From: Olsenella sp. An285
GTDB taxonomy: Bacteria > Actinomycetota > Coriobacteriia > Coriobacteriales > Atopobiaceae
Reading direction: 5' to 3'
Assembly (NCBI RefSeq): GCF_002159625.1
Contig: NZ_NFIZ01000001.1
Location: 248,001 to 312,000 of the forward strand
DNA: 64,000 nt
Shown here: piece by piece, positions 8,949-20,108 of the stretch
Position numbering within the stretch: position 1 is the stretch's first letter
Layout: every line of letters starts with the position of its first letter
The notes under the pieces: generated by a model
Database searches by the model: none
What the model saw: only the letters and a program-made list of their open reading frames with translations
Told to the model about the DNA's origin: nothing
Made by a program: the position numbers and the translations under genes

Positions 8949-10184
8949 ATGGGACTCAACGAGACGCCTTCGGGCGAGCGCGTGCACATAGGGTTCTTCG
9001 GGCTGAGAAACGCCGGCAAGTCGAGCGTGGTGAACGCCGTCACCGGGCAGGAGCTCGCGATCGTCTCCGACGTGCGGGGAACCACCACGGACCCGGTCAA
9101 GAGGGCCATGGAGCTCCTGCCCCTGGGTCCCGTGGTCATCGTGGACACGCCCGGCGTCGACGACGAGGGCGCGCTCGGGGAGGCGCGCGTGGCCAGGGCG
9201 CTGCGGGCTCTTTCGAGCTGCGACGTGGCCGTGCTGGTGGTGGACGGCGAGAGCGGCCTCTCCGAGAAGGACCGCGAGCTCCTCGCGGCATTCCGGGGAC
9301 GGCGGGTGCTGAGCGTGCTGGCCTGGAACAAGTGCGACCTGCCCGCGGCGCGCGACTCGCTCGCGGACCTGGGGCGGCGGGAGCCCGAGCTCGCTTCCTC
9401 GGCTGTTGCCGTGAGTGCCCTCACGGGCGAGGGGGTGCACGAGCTCAAGGAGCGCATCGCCGCCCTCGGCGCGCCGGGCGGTCGCGAGCGCCGCGTCGTG
9501 GCCGACCTCGTTGCGCCCGGAAGCGTCGTGGTGCTGGTATGCCCCATCGACGCCTCCGCTCCCAGGGGACGCCTCATCCTGCCGCAGCAGATGACCATTC
9601 GCGACCTCTTGGACGGGGGCTGCCTTCCCGTGGTCTGCCGCGAGACCGAGCTTCCTGCCGCGCTGGCGTCGCTCTCCGGGCCGCCCGCGCTCGTGGTGAC
9701 GGACTCGCAGGCCTTCGGCCAGGTGGCGCGCATCGTGCCCGAGAGCGTCCCGCTCACGTCCTTCTCGATCCTCATGCTGCGCTACAAGGCGGACCTCGTG
9801 GGGGCCGTGCGCGGCGCGGCGGCGCTCGACCGCCTGCGCGACGGCGACGCCGTGCTCATCAGCGAGGGCTGCGCGCACCACCGGCAGTGCGAGGACATCG
9901 GTACCGTCAAGATGCCCGCGTGGCTCGCTGCGCACACGGGCGCCTCGCTCGAGCTCTCCTTCACGAGCGGCGCGGACTTTCCCGAGGACCTCACGCGCTA
10001 CGCCGCCGTGGTCCACTGCGGCGGGTGCACCCTCAACGCGCGCGAGATGCGCTCGCGCCAGGACCGTGCCGCGCGACAGGGCGTCCCCATGACCAACTAC
10101 GGCGTGGCCATCGCGCACATGCACGGCATCCTGCGCCGCAGCCTCGCGCCCTTCCCGGAGGCGCTCGCCGCGCTGGGGGATTAG
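8949..10184 (+). CDS. hydF: [FeFe]-hydrogenase H-cluster maturation GTPase HydF
   Basis: 411 residues: GTPase domain, dimerisation domain and C-terminal cluster-binding domain. The P-loop is GLRNAGKSS at 18-26, switch/G2-G3 GTTTDPVKR and DTPGVDDEG, G4 NKCD. The iron-sulfur ligands of the C-terminal domain are visible as HHRQCEDIG near residue 309 and HCGGC near 356. HydF is the scaffold on which the di-iron subcluster is assembled before transfer to apo-HydA. GGGGGAGAG precedes the ATG. Despite the REP pair between them it follows hydG in the same direction and ends in a strong terminator. No hydA lies in the window. Confidence 0.95.
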   Translation: MGLNETPSGERVHIGFFGLRNAGKSSVVNAVTGQELAIVSDVRGTTTDPVKRAMELLPLGPVVIVDTPGVDDEGALGEARVARALRALSSCDVAVLVVDGESGLSEKDRELLAAFRGRRVLSVLAWNKCDLPAARDSLADLGRREPELASSAVAVSALTGEGVHELKERIAALGAPGGRERRVVADLVAPGSVVVLVCPIDASAPRGRLILPQQMTIRDLLDGGCLPVVCRETELPAALASLSGPPALVVTDSQAFGQVARIVPESVPLTSFSILMLRYKADLVGAVRGAAALDRLRDGDAVLISEGCAHHRQCEDIGTVKMPAWLAAHTGASLELSFTSGADFPEDLTRYAAVVHCGGCTLNAREMRSRQDRAARQGVPMTNYGVAIAHMHGILRRSLAPFPEALAALGD

Positions 10185-10197
10185 GGCTCCCGTGGGG

Positions 10198-10241
10198 CGG
10201 GCGCGGGACGAGGTTCTTCTTGCCCTGCGCCCGAGTTTTTT
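10198..10241 (+). terminator. Rho-independent terminator of hydF
   Basis: GC-rich arms CGGGCGCGGG (10198-10207) and CCCTGCGCCCG (10223-10233) are followed by AGTTTTTT. It begins 14 nt after the hydF stop. Confidence 0.85.
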
Positions 10242-10293
10242 GCGAAGTCGTTGCGCCGCCACACAAGCAACGCTCGACCTGCTATGCTCGTAG

Positions 10294-10392
10294 ACGACCT
10301 TTAAGACGGTACGAGAGACCGAAAAGGCGTCCACAACATACTTGTCGCAGCCTTAATTCGGAGTCCTCGCTCGCGGGTGCTCCGTTTTTTGT
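10294..10392 (+). promoter_or_regulatory. PyrR-type attenuator leader upstream of carAB
   Basis: A bulged stem-loop at 10294-10331 (GACG/CGTC, CCTTT/AAAGG, CGGT/ACCG) carries the loop ACGAGAG. This resembles the PyrR-binding loop of pyrimidine leaders. It is followed by a terminator hairpin at 10359-10386 (CGGAG/CTCCG with inner pairs) and TTTTTT. A likely -10, TATGCT at 10283-10288, lies just upstream. By analogy, UMP-bound PyrR would favour termination. pyrR itself is not in the window. Confidence 0.65.
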
Positions 10393-10442
10393 AGCCGGCG
10401 ACTTGCCTGATGAGGGCGCCCGGAAGAAAGGGCGGTGTTGCT

Positions 10443-11711
10443 GTGAACCTACTGGTGGACAACGGCAGGCATCCGAGGGCGCTCCTCGCGCTCGAGAACG
10501 GGATGCACTTCTTCGGGCGCTCTGCCGGCGCCGAGGGCGAGACCTTTGGCGAGATAGTCTTCAACACCTCGATGGTGGGGTATCAGGAGATCGTGAGCGA
10601 CCCGTCCTACGCGGGCCAGATCGTCACGCTCACGTACCCGCAGATCGGCAACTACGGCATCAACGAGAAGGACATGCAGGGAGACCCGCTCCACCTTGCC
10701 GGCCTCGTGGTGCACGACATGTGCTACACCCCCAGCAACTGGCAGAGCGTCGAGACCTTCCCGAACTTCCTCGCGCAGAACGGCGTCGTTGCGATCGAGG
10801 ACGTGGACACGCGAGCCCTGACGCTCGCCATCCGCGAGGGCGGCGCCATGAGGGCGGCCATCTCCACCACGGACCTCGACCCCGAGAGCCTCGTCGCCCG
10901 CGTGAAGGCGTCGCCGGCCATCGCCGAGCACAACTACGTCGCGGACGTCTCCACGCGCGAGTCCTACACGGTGCCCGGCCAGGACGCCGACGGCCAGCCG
11001 CGCCTGCGCGTCGCGGCCTACGACTGCGGCGAGAAGAAGGGCATCGCCAAGCGACTCTCCGCCGCCGGCTGCGAGGTCACCGTGGTGCCGTGGGACACCC
11101 CGGCCGATAAGGTCCTCGAGATGAGCCCCGACGGCGTGTTCTTCTCCAACGGCCCCGGCGACCCGGTCTCCGTCCCGCCCGTGGTCGACGCCGTCCGCGC
11201 GTGCCTGGGCAAGCTCCCCGTCTTTGGCATCTGCCTCGGCAACCAGGTCATCTCCATGGCGGCCGGCGCGCAGATCGAGAAGCTCCCGTACGGCCACCAC
11301 GGCGGCAACGAGCCCGTGATGAACCTCCTCACCGGCAAGGTGGAGATCACCGCCCAGAACCACAACTACGGCCCGGTCTTCTCCAGCTTCGGCCCGCTGG
11401 TGCCCGAGCTCTCCGACGGCGTGAGCGAGCACCCCGCGGACGAGGACCTGCGCTTCTGGTCCCGCCGCCACGTGGCGCCCGTCGTCCAGACCAAGGAGTA
11501 CGGCCGCGTGCGCCTCACGCACGTCAACCTCAACGACGGCACGCCCGAGGGCATCCAGTTCCTGGACATCCCGGCGTTTTCCATGCAGTACCACCCCGAG
11601 GCCAAGCCCGGCCCCAACGACTCCACGTACGCCTTCTCGGCGTTTGCCAAGCTCATGCGCGGCGAGGAGGACTATCTCGCCATCGACGTCCGCGAGGGGA
11701 GGCGCTTCTAG
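10443..11711 (+). CDS. carA: Carbamoyl-phosphate synthase small subunit (glutamine amidotransferase)
   Basis: About 422 residues from GTG 10443, which has AGAAAGGGCGG in front; an ATG at 10410 is in frame but has no binding site. The N-terminal domain begins ALLALENGMHFFGRSAG. The C-terminal class-I amidotransferase domain has FFSNGPGDP, the nucleophile in GICLGNQ near residue 264, and the catalytic His/Glu in QYHPEAKPGP. The enzyme hydrolyses glutamine and feeds ammonia to CarB for carbamoyl phosphate, used in pyrimidine and arginine synthesis. It lies directly behind the PyrR-like attenuator and its TAG abuts the carB ATG. Confidence 0.96.
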   Translation: MNLLVDNGRHPRALLALENGMHFFGRSAGAEGETFGEIVFNTSMVGYQEIVSDPSYAGQIVTLTYPQIGNYGINEKDMQGDPLHLAGLVVHDMCYTPSNWQSVETFPNFLAQNGVVAIEDVDTRALTLAIREGGAMRAAISTTDLDPESLVARVKASPAIAEHNYVADVSTRESYTVPGQDADGQPRLRVAAYDCGEKKGIAKRLSAAGCEVTVVPWDTPADKVLEMSPDGVFFSNGPGDPVSVPPVVDAVRACLGKLPVFGICLGNQVISMAAGAQIEKLPYGHHGGNEPVMNLLTGKVEITAQNHNYGPVFSSFGPLVPELSDGVSEHPADEDLRFWSRRHVAPVVQTKEYGRVRLTHVNLNDGTPEGIQFLDIPAFSMQYHPEAKPGPNDSTYAFSAFAKLMRGEEDYLAIDVREGRRF

Positions 11712-14925
<3,214 letters not shown>

Positions 14926-14930
<5 letters not shown>

Positions 14931-14955
14931 ATTGGGGACAGTCCCCAATTAACAC
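14926..14955. repeat. REP palindrome copy 7 (family 1), supplies the carB stop
   Basis: Core ATTGGGGACAGTCCCCAAT at 14931-14949. The left flank CTGTAA contains the carB stop codon and the right flank is TTAACACA. Confidence 0.92.
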
Positions 14956-14972
14956 ACACCTTTGATGTGACG

Positions 14973-15001
14973 GGCCGTCGGGTTTTCCCGGCGGCCTTTC
15001 T
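14973..15001 (+). terminator. Terminator of carAB
   Basis: Arms GGCCGTCGGG (14973-14982) and CCCGGCGGCC (14987-14996) followed by TTTCT. The order stop, REP, CTTTGATG, terminator is the same as behind ptsI. Confidence 0.78.
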
Positions 15002-15050
15002 GCTGGGCTGATTCAGCCTTCCTTACGGGGCGCTGATTCACGAGGGGTAG

Positions 15051-15141
15051 AATTAGTTCACATTGGAAAGCTGAAAAGTGCGTCTTTGCCAAGGAAGCCC
15101 CAGCTGGCCCAGTTCTTTCAGATATCCAATGTGAACTAATT
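15051..15141. repeat. Long-loop palindrome with 17-bp perfect arms
   Basis: AATTAGTTCACATTGGA (15051-15067) pairs perfectly with 15125-15141 around a 57-nt loop that has a smaller CTGAAA/TTTCAG stem. The arms are AT-richer than the surroundings and match no other element here. It occupies most of the carB-PHP gap and ends 34 nt before the next start. Confidence 0.85.
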
Positions 15142-15175
15142 TCTCGGCATGGGGTAGTAGGACGGGGAGGCAGCC

Positions 15176-16018
15176 ATGGTAGAACCACTCGCACCAGGCT
15201 CCATTGTTGACACGCACACGCATACGCGATTCTCGGACGGAGTCGGGACGTTCGAGGAGAACGCCCGCGCCGCCGTGGCGGCGGGCTGCTCCGTGCTGGT
15301 CTCGACCGACCACCTCACGCTGCCGTCGGAGATGGACCCTGCGGGAGATGTGCAGGTCATTGAATCTGAGCTCGTCGCCCATCGCACCGCGTGGGAGGCC
15401 GCGCGCACCGCGCATCCAGAGCTCGAGATGATCTACGGCTTCGAGTGCGACTGGTACCCCGGGTGCGAGGAGAACGTCCGTCGCTGGAGCGATGGCGCCC
15501 AGGTGCTCCTGGGCAGCGTGCACTGGCTGGGCGAGAAGGACGATGGCGCGTGGATCGACGATGCGTCCGATATGACCATCTGGCGAGAGCTGGGTCCTGA
15601 CGAGGTGTGGCGCCGCTACGTCGATGCTTGGTGCCGCGCCTGCGAGAGCCCACTGCCCTTTGGGACCATGGCGCATCCGGACCTCCCGGAGCGCATGCGC
15701 AACGAGGGCTTTGCCGCCACGATCGACCTCGCGCCGCTCTGGGACGAGATGGTCGCCTGCGCGCGCGACACCGGTCGACGCGTGGAGCTCTCCACGGCGG
15801 GCTGGCGCAAGGGGGTTGGGGACTACTATCCCGCGCGCGGACTGCTCGACCGCTTCTGTCGCGCCGGCGTGCCCATCACCGTGGGCTCGGACGCGCACGT
15901 TCCCGCCGACCTGTGCGACGGAATCCGCGAGGCCTACGCTCATGCCTGGGACGCTGGCTACCGCGCGATCGAGGTCCCTCGCGCAGACGGCTCCTGGGAG
16001 TCAATGCCGCTACAGTAG
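15176..16018 (+). CDS. PHP-domain phosphatase, histidinol-phosphatase (HisJ/HisK) like
   Basis: 280 residues forming one PHP domain. The first metal motif is DTHTHTRFSDG at 12-22, then STDHLTL, then YGFECDW. LGSVHWLG, MAHPDLP and the late GSDAHVP complete the metal-binding set of the family. It resembles monofunctional histidinol-phosphate phosphatases, which catalyse the penultimate step of histidine synthesis. No other his gene is near, so a different phosphorylated substrate is possible. ATG 15176 has GGGGAGGC upstream. It converges on the next gene with a 27-nt gap. Confidence 0.78.
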   Translation: MVEPLAPGSIVDTHTHTRFSDGVGTFEENARAAVAAGCSVLVSTDHLTLPSEMDPAGDVQVIESELVAHRTAWEAARTAHPELEMIYGFECDWYPGCEENVRRWSDGAQVLLGSVHWLGEKDDGAWIDDASDMTIWRELGPDEVWRRYVDAWCRACESPLPFGTMAHPDLPERMRNEGFAATIDLAPLWDEMVACARDTGRRVELSTAGWRKGVGDYYPARGLLDRFCRAGVPITVGSDAHVPADLCDGIREAYAHAWDAGYRAIEVPRADGSWESMPLQ

Positions 16019-16045
16019 CGTCTCGAGCGCAGGGGGGCGCTGGAA

Positions 16046-17032
16046 CTAATCCGCGAAGACGGGGTTGGACCAGGCGGTGCGGCCGCGCTCGTCCGTGCAC
16101 TCGAGACGCACGTAGGTCTCGTGCCCGGCGAGCGGGAACTCGGCGTGCGTGAGCGGGTCGCCCTCGGGCGCTATGACGGTGGTCCCGGCGTTGACCGGTC
16201 CTCCGGCGATGAGGCTGACGCGCTCGCAGGGGGTGCAGTCCACCCAGACGCGGCCGTCGCGCACGCCCCAGCCGATGATGTCGGGGCCGGAGCTCGAGTA
16301 GAAGGTCCCCGCCAGGAGCGACCTCACCAGGGCGTCTCTTGTGAGGGCCGGCGCGCTCACGACGACCCACCCGCCAAAGGAGTCGTCGAAGATCCCCTCG
16401 TTGTGGTTGTCGTCCGAGGCAAAGCCCCAGACGCGCCGACCGCGGCGCAGCATGAGGTCCCAGTAGGTGGTGTCGTACCCCGTGCCCGACTCGTTGACGG
16501 TGTCGTAGTTGAAGATCTCGAGCGCGAAGTACCCCTCGGCGCCGCAGAACTCGTCGGGCTCCACGCGGCTCCAGATGGGGTGGTTGTAGGTCACGACGCA
16601 GCCACGCTCCGCAAGCTCGCTGGCGAGCTGCGCTGCGACCGCCTCTCCGTCCCAAGAGCCGTGAAAGCGCAGGGGCTCCAGCCGCTCCATGTGCGAGAAG
16701 CGCTCGCGCGCGGAAGCGACCATCTCGCTCGTCCCAAGAATGCCGTGCATGTGGTGGCACTTGAGGCGCAGCGTCTCCGCCTCGTCCGCGTAGAGGTAGG
16801 CGGATGCCTCAAGCCCAGGGAGAATCACGAATCCCTCGTCGTCGAACTGGCCCGAGAGGTCCGTGTAGAGGTCGTGCTCCGAGAGGCAGAGGAAGTCGTA
16901 GCCGCGCGCCCGGAAGGCGGCGACGGACTCTGCCGGGGTGAGGTGCCCGTCGGAGTTGGTGGTGTGGCTGTGGAGGTTCCCCTTGTAGCGGGGAAGGTCC
17001 TCGGAAAGGCACGTCTGGTCGTGGAAGGGCAT
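16046..17032 (-). CDS. PHP-domain (CehA/McbA-like) metallohydrolase of the ABC operon
   Basis: 328 residues from ATG 17032, chosen for CGGAGGCG just upstream; the frame extends further but without a start signal. The N-terminal PHP domain shows KGNLHSHTTNSDG, LSEHDLY and later VTYNHPIWS and WGFASDDNHN, the metal ligands. The last ~100 residues form a beta-rich domain. CehA/McbA-type PHP proteins are metal-dependent esterases or phosphoesterases. It is the last gene of an operon for a solute-binding protein, two permeases and an ATPase, so it probably hydrolyses the imported compound. A hairpin between it and the ATPase may reduce its expression. It lacks a signal peptide and should act in the cytoplasm. 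Confidence 0.8.
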   Translation of the reverse strand: MPFHDQTCLSEDLPRYKGNLHSHTTNSDGHLTPAESVAAFRARGYDFLCLSEHDLYTDLSGQFDDEGFVILPGLEASAYLYADEAETLRLKCHHMHGILGTSEMVASARERFSHMERLEPLRFHGSWDGEAVAAQLASELAERGCVVTYNHPIWSRVEPDEFCGAEGYFALEIFNYDTVNESGTGYDTTYWDLMLRRGRRVWGFASDDNHNEGIFDDSFGGWVVVSAPALTRDALVRSLLAGTFYSSSGPDIIGWGVRDGRVWVDCTPCERVSLIAGGPVNAGTTVIAPEGDPLTHAEFPLAGHETYVRLECTDERGRTAWSNPVFAD

Positions 17033-17051
17033 GTCGCCTCCGTTCGTACGT

Positions 17052-17084
17052 GCCCGGCCCGTGCGGGGAGGGCACGGGCCGGGC
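17052..17084 (-). terminator. Strong intercistronic hairpin between ATPase and PHP genes
   Basis: Perfect 13-bp arms (17052-17064 with 17072-17084) and a 7-nt loop, without a long T tract. It probably attenuates transcription or protects the upstream mRNA end. Confidence 0.6.
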
Positions 17085-17114
17085 GAGGAAGGAAGGGCTC
17101 GAGGCACCGCCGTC

Positions 17115-18161
17115 CTAGGCGGCGGTTCGGGCGCTTGCTGCGTTGACCGGGATGACGAGGCAGTCGCGCTCTGGGAGGGAGAGGTAGACCTTGTTCCCGC
17201 GGTCAAACATGTGGAAGCTGCGGAAGAGAACGTCAACGAAGACGGTGGTCCCGCCCTCGAGCCTCACGGTGTAGCGCAGGACGTTGCCGCGCGGGGTGGA
17301 GTCCACCACGGTGCCGTCGACGAGGTGCGCGTCCTTCTCGTCCGGCCTCTCGCGGCTGATGCCGATGGTCTCCGGCCTGATGGCAATCACGTTGCCCTGT
17401 GGCACCGGAACGCCCGTGAGCGCGGTGAAGTCGCTCGCGGAGAGCTGGTTGTAGCTTCCGATGAAGCTCGCGGCGAACTCGGACACGGGGCTGGTGTAGA
17501 CCTCGACGGGGCTGCCGGCCTGCTCGATGCGGCCGGAGTGGAAGAGCTGGATGACGTCGGACATGACCATGGCCTCGTCCTGGTCGTGCGTGACGAAGAT
17601 CGTGGTGAGACCGAGCTCCTGGTGAATCTCGCGGATGCGGGACTGGAGCGCCTTGCGGAGCTTGGCGTCGATGGCCGAGAGCGGCTCGTCGAGGAGCAGG
17701 ACCGCCGGCTCGGTCACGATGGAGCGGGCGAGCGCGGCGCGCTGCTGCTGGCCGCCGGAGAGGCTCGACGGGTAGGCCTTCTCCTTTCCGGAGAGCTCGA
17801 CCATCGCGATGGCCTCGGCGACCTTCCGCTCGATCGTGGCCGGGTCGACCTTCTTCATCTTGAGGCCAAACGCGACGTTCTGCTCGACCGTCATGTTGGG
17901 GAAGAGGCTGTACTGCTGGAAGACCATGCCGATGTTGCGCTTGCTGGCGGGCACGTTGGTGACGTCGCGCCCGTCGAGGACGATCTGGCCCTCGGTGACG
18001 GTCTCGAGTCCGGAGAGGCAGCGCAGCAGCGTGGACTTGCCGCAGCCGGAGGGTCCGAGCAGTGTCACGAGGTCGCCCTGCTGGATGCCAAAGCTGATGT
18101 GGTCGAGGACGGTGTTGTCGCCAAAGCGCTTGACGACGTCCCTGAACTCAATGTAGGCCAT
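17115..18161 (-). CDS. ABC transporter ATP-binding protein, PotA/polyamine-phosphonate type
   Basis: 348 residues: nucleotide-binding domain with Walker A GPSGCGKST, Q-loop FQQYSLFPNMTV, signature LSGGQQQR, Walker B LLLDEPLSAID and the H-loop TIFVTHDQDEA. A C-terminal TOBE domain follows (VIAIRPETIGIS onward). This is the MalK/PotA/FbpC architecture. It couples ATP hydrolysis to import through the two permeases encoded just upstream. It lies 12 nt after the second permease gene. The TOBE domain may respond to substrate or regulatory signals, but the substrate cannot be read from it. Confidence 0.92.
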   Translation of the reverse strand: MAYIEFRDVVKRFGDNTVLDHISFGIQQGDLVTLLGPSGCGKSTLLRCLSGLETVTEGQIVLDGRDVTNVPASKRNIGMVFQQYSLFPNMTVEQNVAFGLKMKKVDPATIERKVAEAIAMVELSGKEKAYPSSLSGGQQQRAALARSIVTEPAVLLLDEPLSAIDAKLRKALQSRIREIHQELGLTTIFVTHDQDEAMVMSDVIQLFHSGRIEQAGSPVEVYTSPVSEFAASFIGSYNQLSASDFTALTGVPVPQGNVIAIRPETIGISRERPDEKDAHLVDGTVVDSTPRGNVLRYTVRLEGGTTVFVDVLFRSFHMFDRGNKVYLSLPERDCLVIPVNAASARTAA

Positions 18162-18173
18162 CTGGCTGACTCC

Positions 18174-18998
18174 TTACTTGTTCTGAGAGGTGTGCTGGAG
18201 CTTGAGGACGAGCGCGGTCACCGCCGCCACCACGAGGAAGATGACGACCACGATGGCGCTGGAGAGGCCGCTGGAGCGGGCCATGTTGGCCTGGAGGAAC
18301 ACCTGGATGTTCTGGTAGTTGGTGCCTGCGATGTTGTTGGCGAGAACGAAGTCGCCAAAGACGATGCTCTCTGCCAGGAGGCTCGAGACCAGGATGCCCG
18401 ACACGATGTTGGGAAGGACCACCTGCACGTAGGCGCGGAAGCGGCCGCAGCCGAGCATCTCTGCCGCCTGGATGAGCATGTTCGCGTCGATGGCGTTGAG
18501 AGCGTTGCGGATGCCCTGGTAGATGTAGGGCAGCACGAGGATGGTGTAGGCGCCAAAGAGCATGAACATGCGGTTGGAGAGAATCGTCCCGGTTCCGGTG
18601 TAGAGCGAGATGATGCCGATGGAGAGGATGACGCCCTGGAGCGCGTAGGGAATCATGCAGACGAACTGCATGAAGCGACCCAGCCTGCGGTTCACGGCCA
18701 CGACGACGTACATGGCCAGAAGGAGAAGAACGATGGTGATGGCCACGCTCACCAGGCACAGGACGAGCGTGCGGCCGATGGAGAACCAGAACGTCGAGTT
18801 GGTGAAGAGCTCCGCGTAGTTGCGCAGCGTGAAGCCCGAGGGAAGGACGTCGGTCCACTCGACGAAGAGCGAGTACACGAGCGTGGTGAGAAACGGAACC
18901 AGCAGGTACAGGGCGACGACGCCCAGGAAGATCTTTGCGGCGAGCGGGGTCTTCTTGTCGGGGGCGGATGCCCCGACGGCCTTTGTCTTCAGACTCAT
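18174..18998 (-). CDS. ABC transporter permease (PotC-like)
   Basis: 274 residues with about six membrane segments and the binding-protein-dependent permease motif, here EMLGCGRFRAYVQVVLPNIVSGI near 195-217, which contacts the ATPase. The start overlaps the end of the upstream permease gene by 4 nt (ATGA), showing translational coupling. With its partner it forms the membrane channel for the substrate delivered by the lipoprotein at 20109-21257. PotC, PhnV and FbpB permeases are close relatives, so polyamine, phosphonate or phospho-compound transport all remain possible. Confidence 0.9.
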   Translation of the reverse strand: MSLKTKAVGASAPDKKTPLAAKIFLGVVALYLLVPFLTTLVYSLFVEWTDVLPSGFTLRNYAELFTNSTFWFSIGRTLVLCLVSVAITIVLLLLAMYVVVAVNRRLGRFMQFVCMIPYALQGVILSIGIISLYTGTGTILSNRMFMLFGAYTILVLPYIYQGIRNALNAIDANMLIQAAEMLGCGRFRAYVQVVLPNIVSGILVSSLLAESIVFGDFVLANNIAGTNYQNIQVFLQANMARSSGLSSAIVVVIFLVVAAVTALVLKLQHTSQNK

Positions 18999-19948
18999 AT
19001 GATCTCACGCCCCTTGGATGCGCGCTTGGTGAAGTAGTTGTTGATGAGCGTGCAGATGACCATCAGGATGATGAGCACCACGGCCAGCGCCCCGCCCGTC
19101 GCGGCGTCGATCTGCACGTCGCCCTTGAACTTGGACGTGATCTGCAGGGGGAGCAGCGCGTAGTTGTTCATGACGACGGCAAAGGCGGTGGCGTACGCGG
19201 CCAGCGCGTTGGAGAAGAGCACGGAGAGGGTGCCCAGGATGGACGGCATGAGGTTGGGGATCACGATTCTGAACCAGTAGTCCAGCGGGGAGGCCTGCAG
19301 GATGATCGCAGCCTCGCGCCACGACTTCTTGATGCCGCTGAAGGCGGGCAGGAGCAGCAGCGTCGCCAGCGGGATCTGGAAGTAGATGTAGAGCACGAGC
19401 AGGCCCTCGCCGGTGTAGAGGTCAAAGTCAGCGAGGAAGGGGATTCCCCACTGCTCGCCCAGGATGGTGAGGACGCCGGAGTTGCCCATGAGGATCATGA
19501 AGGCAAACGCCAGGGGCACGCCGGAGAAGTTGGACATCATGTTGAGGACCATCGTGAAGGCGTTGCGCACGCGCTCGCTCGACTCGTAGGCAAAGCGCGC
19601 CGCAAGGAACGACACGACGATGCCCACAACGGCCGAGACCAGGCTGATCCACACGCTGTTGATAATGGACTGCTGGTAGAGCGGGGTGGTGAAGACCTTG
19701 ACGAAGTTCTCGAGGCCAAAGGTGCCGGACTCCTTGCCAATAAGGCTGTCCAGGACGAGCTGTGCGAGCGGAAGCAGCTCGTATCCCACGATCACGAGCA
19801 GGAAGGGGAGAAAGGCGATGTAGCCGACCCACTTGCGACCCCTCGGCGGCCTGGCCTTCTCGGCCGAGGCGTGGGCGGCGGCACGTCCTGCACCTGACGC
19901 GGGGGCGTCTGCGGCGAGGGTGGCGCCCGCCTGAGAGATGTCTGCCAC
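18995..19948 (-). CDS. ABC transporter permease (PotB-like)
   Basis: 317 residues. A basic, alanine-rich N-terminal tail of about 45 residues precedes six membrane segments; the coupling loop EAAIILQASPLDYWFRIVIPNLMPSIL lies in the C-terminal third. It is the first permease of the operon, separated from the solute-binding protein gene by a 160-nt gap with two hairpins. The usual purpose of such an arrangement is to make much more binding protein than membrane protein. It forms a heterodimer with the following permease. Confidence 0.9.
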   Translation of the reverse strand: MADISQAGATLAADAPASGAGRAAAHASAEKARPPRGRKWVGYIAFLPFLLVIVGYELLPLAQLVLDSLIGKESGTFGLENFVKVFTTPLYQQSIINSVWISLVSAVVGIVVSFLAARFAYESSERVRNAFTMVLNMMSNFSGVPLAFAFMILMGNSGVLTILGEQWGIPFLADFDLYTGEGLLVLYIYFQIPLATLLLLPAFSGIKKSWREAAIILQASPLDYWFRIVIPNLMPSILGTLSVLFSNALAAYATAFAVVMNNYALLPLQITSKFKGDVQIDAATGGALAVVLIILMVICTLINNYFTKRASKGREII

Positions 19949-19992
19949 GGTACCTCCTTACAAGCTATCTGTTCTGGTCACTGATGGGTACC

Positions 19993-20034
19993 GCGTCCTT
20001 CTCGCCCCGCAGGGCGTGCTGGCGAGAAGGACGC
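19993..20034. repeat. Perfect hairpin built from an inverted pair of the CGAGAAGGAC word
   Basis: 14-bp perfect arms GCGTCCTTCTCGCC (19993-20006) and its complement (20021-20034) with a 14-nt loop. Each arm is one copy of the dispersed word, as uptake sequences in other bacteria form hairpins in gene gaps. Confidence 0.85.
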
Positions 20035-20050
20035 TGGGCCCCAAGAAGAA

Positions 20051-20070
20051 GGGCGGCCCTGAGGCCGCCC
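20051..20070 (-). terminator. Intercistronic attenuator behind the solute-binding protein gene
   Basis: GGGCGGCC (20051-20058) and GGCCGCCC (20063-20070) close a 4-nt loop. On the minus strand TTCTTCTTG follows. It lies 38 nt after the solute-binding protein stop. Confidence 0.68.
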
Positions 20071-20108
20071 GGGTGCGCCGATGACGGCGGCGGGTGATCG
20101 TCGTGCCG

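Noticed and set aside
15051-15141. Integron attC site
   Set aside because: It has the long-arm plan but no R'/R'' core sites, and there is no integrase or cassette array nearby.
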